A stretch of DNA of 13,339 nt from Lentisphaeria bacterium UBA7640. GTDB lineage: Bacteria > Verrucomicrobiota > Lentisphaeria > Victivallales > Victivallaceae. The notes beneath the pieces are model-generated. The model made no database searches. It was not told where the DNA came from and saw only the letters and a program-made list of their open reading frames with translations. Below, piece by piece: positions 6,483 through 13,339 of the stretch; the stretch's first letter is position 1, and each line of letters opens with the position of its first letter. The stretch covers positions 1 to 13,339 of the forward strand of contig DLIO01000123.1 in the NCBI GenBank assembly GCA_002483765.1. Direction: 5' to 3'. The position numbers were made by a program, and so were the translations under genes.

Positions 6483-9359
6483 TTATTTTACTCCCGTTGC
6501 CACCAAAACATTTAATGGTGGCAATTTTATCTTCATATTTTTGATATACTTGACGGTTTTATTGCATGTAACACCGTCACGACCATTAAATACAACAATT
6601 TTCACTTTTGTAAAATCATTGTCAAAATCCAGCACAGCAGTTCGTGCTTCCCGGAATGCTACTGCCACAATTTTATCCGTACCGTTGACCTGCGGACAAT
6701 CTCGCTTTGTCCATTTGAAATACTCCAAGTCTGTTTTGATTGTCTTCTCTGCAAGGTCTTGGGTGATAAAACTCGGCCACAGAGAGTTTACCAATACATT
6801 TCCTGCTTTATTTTTTGCCCCTATTATATAATTTTGATTAGAAGTGTTTTGAGACGAAGCCATCCTAGTTGGATAAATGGCTCCTTTAATTGTTTTGCCA
6901 GTAGCACGGGTTAAATTTCCCATATTAGAAATCTTAAACATATCTTTGCTACCATTTTCGTTATATTCATCAGACGGAAAAAAATTCCTGCACATTTGTT
7001 CAAAATCTTTCAAACTTAATTTTTCAAACAGTTGTTCTTCTGGTATCTTATTTCCTTTTTCATTATACATCGGAGCATACATCAGGTAGATATTCTGTTT
7101 AGTATAGTTGAATTTGGCGGGCAAAAGTAACCCGGCATAGATGACATTTTTGTATTTACTAACATCTTTAGTCACATCTACATCACAGAATTGTTGCAGC
7201 AAGCCAACAGCTATCTCATTAGTTTGCCTAGCGGCGATAAAACGATATATTCTTCGAGTTATTTCCCAATCTGCATCTGGGTCATAATAATAAGCAATAT
7301 CACTTTTTTTATAAGATTTAATGAATGGAACAAGTTTTGAAACCAAACGAGTCACATCGGCAAAATTATCGACATAAGCACCGTCTATTTTGGGCGAATC
7401 TTGGAGTAACCATACACCGCCTCCTGAAGATTGAATAAATACGCCATCACTTACTGCGTACAATAGAGCCAAGTAAGGCACAACTTCTTCAGGTGAATTA
7501 CCATAAAGCTTAGTGCCCCATGTCGCTCCTTTTACTTTAGTATTTTTGCCTCCAGAATAGCCGGGGTCTATTCCCATCCACAGAAATTTATTCGGATATT
7601 CTGCTTTAAATATTTTCCCCATACCTATCGATGCGGTTATAAGTGAACTGTTAAGAGGGTCTTTAGAGCCACGTCCGTACCAGTAAGTTTGGCATTGCAA
7701 TATCTCATCAAAATCATTTATTGCACTGTCAATACATGTAACACTTTTATTCCAGTTTCTGGTTATATATGACACCCAAGTTTTTACCTTGGGATTAGCC
7801 TTTTTAGCAACGCTGACGAATTTTCTGGCCAAGTCGTTTTGCACCTTATCACAAAACTCCCAAGCCTTTATCGTTCTGGGATCATCAGATTTATGATTTA
7901 CAAACCCCCATTTTGCGTCTTCAAGCGAATAACCAGAATATTTTGCAAAAGCGGCAATGAATTTTTCTGTTATCGGAGTGATGTGCCCCCCATCTGTCTT
8001 TAAAATTGCCGGAGAGAGAAACCATTCATCCATTCCGGCTATATCAATTAATGGAGCCCACCTGGAAAGGTTTGCGAAAAACTCATTATATGCCGCCGAT
8101 TCCGGTAGTCGCATATATGGGTCCCTTAAACTTCCAGAACCAAACATAAGACTAATTTTTATTCCGTGGCTCCGTAAAAATTGCATCTTCATTTTTGAAT
8201 CTTGTTTATCTAAAAGTTTTTTACTATAACTCGTTAACAATATATCAGAATTATTCCGTCTCTGCATGTCCAATATGTATTCTTTGGGCCAAGCAATAAA
8301 CTCATGTGGTCGAATATCGCACATGGTTCTCTTGGACCCGTCTAATGCTGCTTCACTAAGACCTAGCCATTTTTTAGGAGAATTATCTCGATATAACTCC
8401 CCAGTTTTTCTTTCAAAAAAAGGCGGTTTCAACTCTCCAAGTTCTTTTGTCGGGAGTGTTAAATTTATTTCTGGCAATGGAGCCCCTTGATATAGGGATC
8501 GTTTCTTCCCGTTACCTAAATCAACAATACCAGTCTTGAAGCTGGTAAATGGACCTTCCGCAATATTTGATTTTATGATGTTGCCGTTGGTGTCAACAGC
8601 TTTCAGATAAACATTTCTTATTGTAAATAAATCTTCACCTTTAGGAGAATTTTCAATATTGACGATATTCACCGTCGCAAGTGCCGACAACTGCTCATTC
8701 GGGATTGCAAGCGATACTTCCTTGTATTCTTCACCTTCTTTTGCAGGAACTTCTCCGACTTTTTGACCGTTAATAAAAATTTCACCTTTTCTACCTGGCT
8801 GTATTGCGGTCAATGAGACGTTTCTGAACCAGGCTTTGCCGGGGCGCATATAAAATAGTATATAATGCAATCTTTTGATTGGTTTTTCTGGAGTATAAGT
8901 GCGTTCCGCTTTTTCCCAGTCATGAGTTCCGATATTGAAAGGTGCAATAACTGCTCTTGTGCAAGTTCCGTCAGTATAAAAGATATCTAAATAGATAGAA
9001 TATTTATATGTAGGTTTGCCGCCTTCTTTTTCGGAACTTTCGCATTTACTTTCAGCCGAAAAGGTAATCGGCATGGGCCTGCTTTGATTCAGATTGATAT
9101 ACTGCCGGACACCGACACGTTTGGCAACTTTAACGGTATTGTCACAGAAAATTACGCCATCTTTTTGAATGTTGACATTTTCGTATTGCGTCCATTTCCC
9201 GAAACTTATATTATTCAGATTTCTAGAATTTTTGATTTCAAAGCACAATTTTGCTGATTTGATAGACACATTTTCTTTTTTTGATGATTCTGTGGCAAAA
9301 CTTCCGAATGCTCCAATCAAGAGAACAGTTAATGTTAATGATAAAAATTTTATATTCAT
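6483..9359 (-). CDS. Secreted putative glycoside hydrolase with N-terminal carbohydrate-binding-like module
   Basis: I cannot assign a named family. Residues 1-22 are a clear Sec signal peptide (MNIKFLSLTLTVLLIGAFGS, then FATE). Residues 35-185 look like a jelly-roll binding module; DWEKAERTYTPEKPIKRL, with AWFRNVSLT shortly after, resembles the 'W-x-D-D-v-s-L' edge common in such modules. Residues 186-310 look like a second beta-rich linker domain. Residues 330-720 look like a TIM barrel: LRSHGIKISLMFG, DIAGMDEWFLSP with candidate acid/base E445, FLWMGIDPG, and PYLALLYAVSDGVFI, which recalls GH42-like barrels. The C-terminal 240 residues include strands resembling a Rossmann-like or GH42 trimerisation domain, followed by a beta-sandwich. 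ATG at 9359 has AAGGAG about 10 bases upstream. A 118-base gap separates it from the GH36 gene. A periplasmic or surface role on the same glycan is inferred from context. Confidence 0.7.
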   Translation of the reverse strand: MNIKFLSLTLTVLLIGAFGSFATESSKKENVSIKSAKLCFEIKNSRNLNNISFGKWTQYENVNIQKDGVIFCDNTVKVAKRVGVRQYINLNQSRPMPITFSAESKCESSEKEGGKPTYKYSIYLDIFYTDGTCTRAVIAPFNIGTHDWEKAERTYTPEKPIKRLHYILFYMRPGKAWFRNVSLTAIQPGRKGEIFINGQKVGEVPAKEGEEYKEVSLAIPNEQLSALATVNIVNIENSPKGEDLFTIRNVYLKAVDTNGNIIKSNIAEGPFTSFKTGIVDLGNGKKRSLYQGAPLPEINLTLPTKELGELKPPFFERKTGELYRDNSPKKWLGLSEAALDGSKRTMCDIRPHEFIAWPKEYILDMQRRNNSDILLTSYSKKLLDKQDSKMKMQFLRSHGIKISLMFGSGSLRDPYMRLPESAAYNEFFANLSRWAPLIDIAGMDEWFLSPAILKTDGGHITPITEKFIAAFAKYSGYSLEDAKWGFVNHKSDDPRTIKAWEFCDKVQNDLARKFVSVAKKANPKVKTWVSYITRNWNKSVTCIDSAINDFDEILQCQTYWYGRGSKDPLNSSLITASIGMGKIFKAEYPNKFLWMGIDPGYSGGKNTKVKGATWGTKLYGNSPEEVVPYLALLYAVSDGVFIQSSGGGVWLLQDSPKIDGAYVDNFADVTRLVSKLVPFIKSYKKSDIAYYYDPDADWEITRRIYRFIAARQTNEIAVGLLQQFCDVDVTKDVSKYKNVIYAGLLLPAKFNYTKQNIYLMYAPMYNEKGNKIPEEQLFEKLSLKDFEQMCRNFFPSDEYNENGSKDMFKISNMGNLTRATGKTIKGAIYPTRMASSQNTSNQNYIIGAKNKAGNVLVNSLWPSFITQDLAEKTIKTDLEYFKWTKRDCPQVNGTDKIVAVAFREARTAVLDFDNDFTKVKIVVFNGRDGVTCNKTVKYIKNMKIKLPPLNVLVATGVK

Positions 9360-9372
9360 TTTGTAAAAACTC

Positions 9373-9397
9373 CTTTACTTTACTTTGCTTTACTCTA
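9373..9397. repeat. Pentanucleotide array CTTTA (about 5 units, imperfect)
   Basis: CTTTA, CTTTA, CTTTG, CTTTA and CTCTA are contiguous in the 5' leader of the 958-residue secreted protein, right next to its ribosome site. A second array of different phase follows at 9410-9429. Change in unit number would alter leader length but not any reading frame. Confidence 0.6.
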
Positions 9398-9409
9398 AAT
9401 CTAATCCAG

Positions 9410-9429
9410 TTTAGTTTAGTTTAGTTTAA
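9410..9429. repeat. Pentanucleotide array TTTAG x3 plus TTTAA
   Basis: Three perfect TTTAG units and a TTTAA unit occupy 9410-9429, 12 bases from the CTTTA array. Both lie in the 242-base AT-rich gap (9360-9601) between the prepilin-like gene and the secreted-protein gene. No consensus promoter or strong terminator was found in that gap. Confidence 0.6.
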
Positions 9430-9601
9430 TAATTTTCATGCCATTTGTGACATTTTTTGTGATTTAATTTCATACAACGATTTAAGACTCAAAATTTGAT
9501 TCTTTAAAAATAATATCTTTAAGACGACATGCTTACGTTATTTTCTAAACCATAATGCATCCTCCATTGATATAAATAGCTTATTAATCAACAAATTGAG
9601 A

Positions 9602-10474
9602 TTATTCATAAAAAGTCCCTCCCTCGTATAAATAATAACCGTGAGGTCGCCCATCTGCCCTTTTCGTTCTCCAATCAACATGCCCATCCGTAAATAGGAT
9701 GTTCAATCCTCCGGAATGTCGATATGCAAAAGAAGAAATTTTGTATTCTGCAAAAGAATTTGGTTGCCCAATACTGTAAATAACTACACTCGACATATTA
9801 TTCCCATCTGTATATACACCATCAACATATTCTAAATCTGCAGCAAGCAGACAACTAGACGGCTTCCTGATTGAGGTTGTTTTTTTACAGAAGCCTTGAC
9901 TTAAATCATAAAAATATCGGTTATAACCATAACTTAAATTATAGAGAGGTTTTTTGCTTACAAGCTTAGAGAAGCCAGCCCCCGGACAGTAAAAGACAGC
10001 GGGTCCACTAGTGGGATAAGTACTTCCGGATGACCAATTTATTCCTAAATAAGAGGATAACATGTAACACCATGATCCAGTTGGACATTTTTTTGATCCA
10101 ACAGGGAACCATGCGTCATTGTCATTTGCATACATCCCAAATGCAGTACCTATCGAATTTTTTAGGTTACCTGTACACGATATACTCCTAGCCTTTTCTC
10201 TGGCCATATTCAGTGCTGGCAATAACATCGCCGCGAGAATGGCTATTATTGCGATCGTTATGAGCAATTCGATAAGCGTAAATGCCCCATTACCAACGAG
10301 TTGTGACTTTTCTAGTCTGTTACTTTTCATCTCATTATCTCCTGTTAACTTGGGTGATTTTTTGTCTAAACGATTTTTACTTGCCAATTGATAAGACTTC
10401 ATTGGTCTTCCTCCTGTTAATTTGGTTGAATTTTCTCTCTTGCTACTTACTTTTTGTAATGCATAAGACTTCAT
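9602..10474 (-). CDS. Prepilin-like protein (type IV pilin/pseudopilin N-terminus, H-x9-DG C-terminus)
   Basis: Inner-membrane-anchored pseudopilin-like protein of the large family common in Lentisphaerota and Planctomycetota. From the start chosen here it has 290 residues. FTLIELLITIAIIAILAAML begins at residue 65 and is the processing and helix signal, with Glu at the conserved fifth mature position if cut before Phe. The residue before Phe is Ala, with Gly one earlier, so the canonical Gly(-1) is shifted. The C-terminal part is soluble and ends with a clear H-x9-DG motif (HSGGLNILFTDG). The gene follows the amidohydrolase in the same transcript. Start choice is uncertain: ATGs at 10474, 10402 and 10330 each have a strong ribosome site and are in frame. 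The 10330 start gives a normal 15-16 residue leader. The frame is also open back to a TTG at 10531, but no ribosome site supports it. Confidence 0.88.
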   Translation of the reverse strand: MKSYALQKVSSKRENSTKLTGGRPMKSYQLASKNRLDKKSPKLTGDNEMKSNRLEKSQLVGNGAFTLIELLITIAIIAILAAMLLPALNMAREKARSISCTGNLKNSIGTAFGMYANDNDAWFPVGSKKCPTGSWCYMLSSYLGINWSSGSTYPTSGPAVFYCPGAGFSKLVSKKPLYNLSYGYNRYFYDLSQGFCKKTTSIRKPSSCLLAADLEYVDGVYTDGNNMSSVVIYSIGQPNSFAEYKISSFAYRHSGGLNILFTDGHVDWRTKRADGRPHGYYLYEGGTFYE

Positions 10475-10490
10475 TGGTCGTCCTCCTATT
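10320..10490 (-). repeat. 72-bp tandem repeat of ribosome site, ATG and leader codons in the prepilin gene
   Basis: Shine-Dalgarno/ATG modules recur at exactly 72-base intervals: ATGs at 10474, 10402 and 10330, with AGGAGGA (10481-10487), AGGAGGA (10409-10415) and AGGAGA (10338-10343). Units 1 and 2 share 20 of 21 bases from the ribosome site into the fifth codon; unit 3 is more diverged. In protein the units read MKSYALQK, MKSYQLAS and MKSNRLEK, each of the first two ending KLTG before the next ATG. All three ATGs are in frame with the pilin. Confidence 0.85.
10338..10343 (-). promoter_or_regulatory. Ribosome binding site for the innermost prepilin start
   Basis: AGGAGA lies 7 bases upstream of the ATG at 10330. 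Initiation here would give a leader of ordinary prepilin length (MKSNRLEKSQLVGNG before AFTLIE), making it the functionally most conventional of the three starts. Confidence 0.6.
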
Positions 10491-10527
10491 GTTGTGGCTA
10501 AATTTGACAATTTATTTAAATATCTTG

Positions 10528-12057
10528 TCAACCATTAAAATCTACCAATTTTTTAACAACATACCTTGTTTCTTTTATATTGCGAAAAGGAAATTCACTG
10601 CCAGCCACAATGCGTCCCCTCCCAAAGCTCTTTAAAATTCTTTGCAGGCCCTCTTGTTTGTCCGTTAAGCGAGAAAATTCAAAAAAGAATTTTTCATCCT
10701 CGTTAAACTGCTGGAGTTGAATCGCAATATCTCCTGAGGGTATCCCTTGAAGCACATATTGGTTATCAGGAACTTTTTTTATAAACTCAGCAAGTTCAAC
10801 AACAGTAACTGGACGCGCATTAAGCGCGCTATGTCGAAAACGATGATCAGCCAAATCACAATTAATCCATAGTTTTAATTTATTCTCGGCACAAAGCTGA
10901 AAAAAACGATCAAAATCCGAGTGATCTAGTTGCCAGGAGTGTAAATATGGTGAAATCAAGCCACCTATAAAACCATTTTTTACCGCTTCCAAAATCACTT
11001 GTCGCCAATTGTGCGCCAATGGATTTAATATTGCTAATGGCATAACTCTATCCAAATCCTTACAAGATTTTAAAAACGTGCGGTTGGCAATTAATAAATC
11101 CGCACGAAAAATGCTATCCAGATCACCGACATAGGCTTGCTGTATTTTGTTTTCTGTTAATATCGAATTTAACATTCTCGGAGTTTTACGCGTGGATTCC
11201 CAGAAAGGCCATTTCCCGCAAAAACAGAAGTGTTCTTCCGTCAAAGATGGCAACTCGCCCTTTATGACCTCAGCCTTTTTGCATTCAGGTAAAGCCGGAA
11301 TAACCTGGATGTTATATATTTTCGCCGCATTTTCCCAAAAAATTTCCTCTTTTGCCTCATTAGAAATATTCGAGAAAATCACTTTTGCGGTTTGTGACGC
11401 AAAACTACGGCCAAGAGCGTCAGAGCCAAATAACAAGCGATCGGCTCCTTCTTGTTTACACAGAGTTTCCACCATCGCCGAGTCAGGGTAACCACCACAT
11501 ATATCGAAATAAGTATTAGAACTGCATTCTTTAAGCATCCCCAGACTGTGACGCCAGTTTCCCCCGGAATGTGCGGCGATCATAACGCAATCCGGGCAGA
11601 TACGTGATAGTTCGGCAAATTCACGTATTGTGATTTCTCCTGGACGATTCCCGTCAGTACGATTATAGGTATGCAATAATACCGGCAACTTACGTTTGGC
11701 AGCTTCCTTTAATACCGCTATAGTATTATCCAAACTGCCGTTACTATCTTTTAAAGATATCCAAAGTTTTATGCCACAAGCACCGTTTTCAATACAAGTA
11801 GCCAATTCTTCGCGCCAATTTTCCAATTGTGGATTCAAGTAAGCAAGCCATAAAACTCGGCCCTGCGCATAATCCGCAAATTCTTTTGCCGCGATATTGG
11901 CTTCGCTGACCACATGCTTTGCCGGATATTCCGACCAGTCACCCAAATGAGATAAAATCATCAGATTAATCTCATTTTTATATGCTTCTTCAAGCATATA
12001 ATCCCATTTTTGAGGGCTACCTAGTGGAGGTAAATGAACATGTGAATCTATTATCAT
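10528..12057 (-). CDS. Amidohydrolase with a second, metal-site-less amidohydrolase lobe
   Basis: Metal-dependent hydrolase or decarboxylase of the amidohydrolase-2 group. The first TIM barrel (about 1-250) keeps a full ligand set: H6 and H8 in DSHVHL, K97 in GIKLW, H129 in LLHTY, H163 in AAHSGG and D213 in FGSDA, followed by NAAKIY. A second barrel-like copy (about 272-509) has recognisable landmarks (GKWPFW, LDHSDFDRFFQL, AGSEFPF) but its ligands are replaced. HxH becomes CxC (C278, C280), the Lys is lost, His becomes Asn in LWINC and Asp becomes Glu in GSEF. At 509 residues it is nearly twice the usual length. It starts within the aminotransferase stop codon (ATGA overlap, 12054-12057), so translation is probably coupled. 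Substrate unknown; the partner suggests an amino- or carboxyl-bearing metabolite. Confidence 0.82.
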   Translation of the reverse strand: MIIDSHVHLPPLGSPQKWDYMLEEAYKNEINLMILSHLGDWSEYPAKHVVSEANIAAKEFADYAQGRVLWLAYLNPQLENWREELATCIENGACGIKLWISLKDSNGSLDNTIAVLKEAAKRKLPVLLHTYNRTDGNRPGEITIREFAELSRICPDCVMIAAHSGGNWRHSLGMLKECSSNTYFDICGGYPDSAMVETLCKQEGADRLLFGSDALGRSFASQTAKVIFSNISNEAKEEIFWENAAKIYNIQVIPALPECKKAEVIKGELPSLTEEHFCFCGKWPFWESTRKTPRMLNSILTENKIQQAYVGDLDSIFRADLLIANRTFLKSCKDLDRVMPLAILNPLAHNWRQVILEAVKNGFIGGLISPYLHSWQLDHSDFDRFFQLCAENKLKLWINCDLADHRFRHSALNARPVTVVELAEFIKKVPDNQYVLQGIPSGDIAIQLQQFNEDEKFFFEFSRLTDKQEGLQRILKSFGRGRIVAGSEFPFRNIKETRYVVKKLVDFNG

Positions 12058-13283
12058 AAGTTTTTCAATCCTGTCTCGATACGATTCAATGCTTCTTTAA
12101 TATCTGATTGCTGGTGCGAATAGTTGACGTAGCCTCCGCGGTATAAACAAACTCCAGCATTGAAGATAGCACGATAGAAATTGTCAATATAATCAGCTTT
12201 AACTTCTGAGTTAAAATATACAAATGAGAGTGGTGGCATACCTTTTATAACTGCCGGAATTTCATATTTTAACAACAGTTCCCTAAAACCATCGAAAAAC
12301 ATCTCACCCATCTTCCAAAGATGACCAATAACATCATTATCTTTATAAAACTGCATCGTGGCTTTAGCCGCAGCCAGTGAAAGACTCTCGCCACCGTAGG
12401 TGGAAGAGACACTCACCTTATCCAGACAATCCATTACTTTTGCTTTGCCCAAATACGTAGATAACGGCATCCCGTTTGCCATTCCTTTGGCAAACACTGC
12501 CAAATCAGGAAAGGTATTGAAATATTCTTGAACTCCACCAACGGCAAGCCTAAACCCAGTGACTATTTCATCAAAGATAAGTAAAGATCCTTCACGTTCT
12601 GTCAAATCACGTAAGTATGGATAAAAATCTTTTCCGTATTCAATATTTTTGTAATCAGCAGCAACAACTACGGCAGCAATCTGTCCATCTAGTTTCCTAA
12701 AAAATTGTTCCATACCTTCCCGGTCATTCCAGGTCGCAACATGATGCAATGCGGCCAATTCTTCAGGGACTCCCGCTTTCTTACCGGTCACATTCGAACT
12801 CGGCAGTTGTAAACTCTCATCACTCAAGGTATTTAACCAACCGTTATAACCGATCTGTATGACATGTTTTCTTTTTGTATAATGACGTGCCAGACGTATG
12901 CAGGCAGCAATTGCTTCTCCGCCGGTCTTTAAAAAACGAACTCGTTCAGCGCAAGGAATAACTTCACAAAGTAATTCAGCCACATCGCCTTCTAAAGGAT
13001 GCGGATATCCGAAAACCATACCATTACATAATTGCGCCTTTATCGCATTGTCCACTTCAGGAAAACAATATCCCAAGGTCACCGGCCCCAAAGCATTGCG
13101 AAAATCAATATATTCTTTACCATCAGCATCCCATACCCGGCAACCCGAACCCTTAACAATAACTCCCGGCTCTTCCGGCATTAATTTTGCACGCTTAGAA
13201 CCAGTACTAGAGCCATTCGGGATCACTTTGAATAATCGTTCTGCTTCTAATTCGCTTTTGTTAACTGCTATACCGTCAGACAT
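12054..13283 (-). CDS. Class III PLP aminotransferase, glutamate-1-semialdehyde aminomutase-like
   Basis: PLP-dependent enzyme of 409 residues, fold type I. The Schiff-base lysine is K266 in AVFAKGMANGMPLS and the PLP-ring Asp is D238 in IFDEIVTGFR. The STYGGES loop (294-300) and the opening VWDADGKEYIDFRNALGPVTLGY also match the HemL/class III group. Two usual PLP-contact motifs are altered: TGGEA (120-124) replaces SGTEA/GSEA, losing a hydroxyl residue, and YNG (146-148) replaces YHG. With its catabolic neighbours, this argues against a housekeeping role in tetrapyrrole synthesis. More likely it transaminates or isomerises an amino-sugar or keto-acid intermediate (inference). The start has GGAG 10 bases upstream and a promoter close by. 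It is the first gene of the apparent operon. Confidence 0.85.
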   Translation of the reverse strand: MSDGIAVNKSELEAERLFKVIPNGSSTGSKRAKLMPEEPGVIVKGSGCRVWDADGKEYIDFRNALGPVTLGYCFPEVDNAIKAQLCNGMVFGYPHPLEGDVAELLCEVIPCAERVRFLKTGGEAIAACIRLARHYTKRKHVIQIGYNGWLNTLSDESLQLPSSNVTGKKAGVPEELAALHHVATWNDREGMEQFFRKLDGQIAAVVVAADYKNIEYGKDFYPYLRDLTEREGSLLIFDEIVTGFRLAVGGVQEYFNTFPDLAVFAKGMANGMPLSTYLGKAKVMDCLDKVSVSSTYGGESLSLAAAKATMQFYKDNDVIGHLWKMGEMFFDGFRELLLKYEIPAVIKGMPPLSFVYFNSEVKADYIDNFYRAIFNAGVCLYRGGYVNYSHQQSDIKEALNRIETGLKNL

Positions 13284-13304
13284 AATAACTGTTCTCCAAG
13301 ATAA

Positions 13305-13336
13305 ATTATACTAAATATGTAATAGTTTAGTGTCAA
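13305..13336 (-). promoter_or_regulatory. Sigma70-like promoter of the aminotransferase-amidohydrolase-prepilin operon
   Basis: The minus strand has a perfect TTGACA (-35) at 13331-13336. Two -10 candidates follow: TAGTAT (13308-13313) at the ideal 17-base spacing, and a perfect TATAAT (13305-13310) at 20 bases. Either would start RNA about 15-20 bases before the ATG at 13283, giving a very short leader. No operator palindrome is visible in the 56 bases available. Confidence 0.55.
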
Positions 13337-13339
13337 AAA

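Noticed and set aside
9445..9462. Two TTGTGA words (9445-9450 and 9457-9462) as a CRP-like site
   Set aside because: They are direct repeats rather than the inverted TGTGA-N6-TCACA arrangement, in a very AT-rich region, so a CRP site is not supported.
10475..10531. TTG start at 10531 extending the prepilin by 19 codons into the amidohydrolase stop
   Set aside because: TTG overlaps the stop codon but has no ribosome site, whereas the ATG at 10474 has AGGAGGA at good spacing. The open frame upstream looks incidental.

Overview
All supported genes in this window lie on the minus strand, so the locus reads from right to left. It is a carbohydrate-catabolism region, most likely from a Lentisphaerota (Victivallis-like) bacterium or another PVC-group member. 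The best taxonomic clue is the prepilin-like protein, with its FTLIELLITIAIIAILAAMLLPAL segment and a C-terminal H-x9-DG motif. Such proteins are very numerous in Lentisphaerota and Planctomycetota. The assignment is inferred and has not been checked by any search.

Layout in transcription order. A sigma70-like promoter (about 13305-13336) precedes a class III, HemL-like aminotransferase (13283-12054). This overlaps by ATGA a two-lobed amidohydrolase (12057-10528), which is followed closely by the prepilin-like protein (10474-9602). The prepilin's 5' end is a 72-bp tandem repeat in which each unit carries its own Shine-Dalgarno sequence and in-frame ATG. After a 242-bp AT-rich gap with pentanucleotide arrays come a 958-residue secreted protein with a carbohydrate-binding-like module and a putative glycosidase barrel (9359-6483), and a GH36-type alpha-galactosidase (6364-4157). 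Next is an IEP-deleted group II intron (about 4125-3487) with well-preserved domains V and VI. The window ends with a sugar ABC importer: binding protein (3325-1991), MalF-type permease (1998-1117) and MalG-type permease (1094-270). Positions 1-269 hold no gene but several families of short-period micro-repeats.

How it may work together (inference): the secreted protein attacks or binds a glycan outside the cytoplasm, and the importer takes up oligosaccharides using an ATPase encoded elsewhere. The signal-peptide-less GH36 enzyme would then release alpha-linked galactose or a similar sugar in the cytoplasm. The aminotransferase/amidohydrolase pair may process an amino- or carboxyl-bearing product, but its substrate cannot be read from sequence. 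No transport ATPase, transcriptional regulator, tRNA, rRNA or CRISPR array is visible.

The features most worth a second look are the repeated start-site leader of the prepilin gene, the miniaturised group II intron inside the catabolic cluster, the amidohydrolase whose second lobe has lost its metal ligands, and the uncharacterised 958-residue secreted enzyme.
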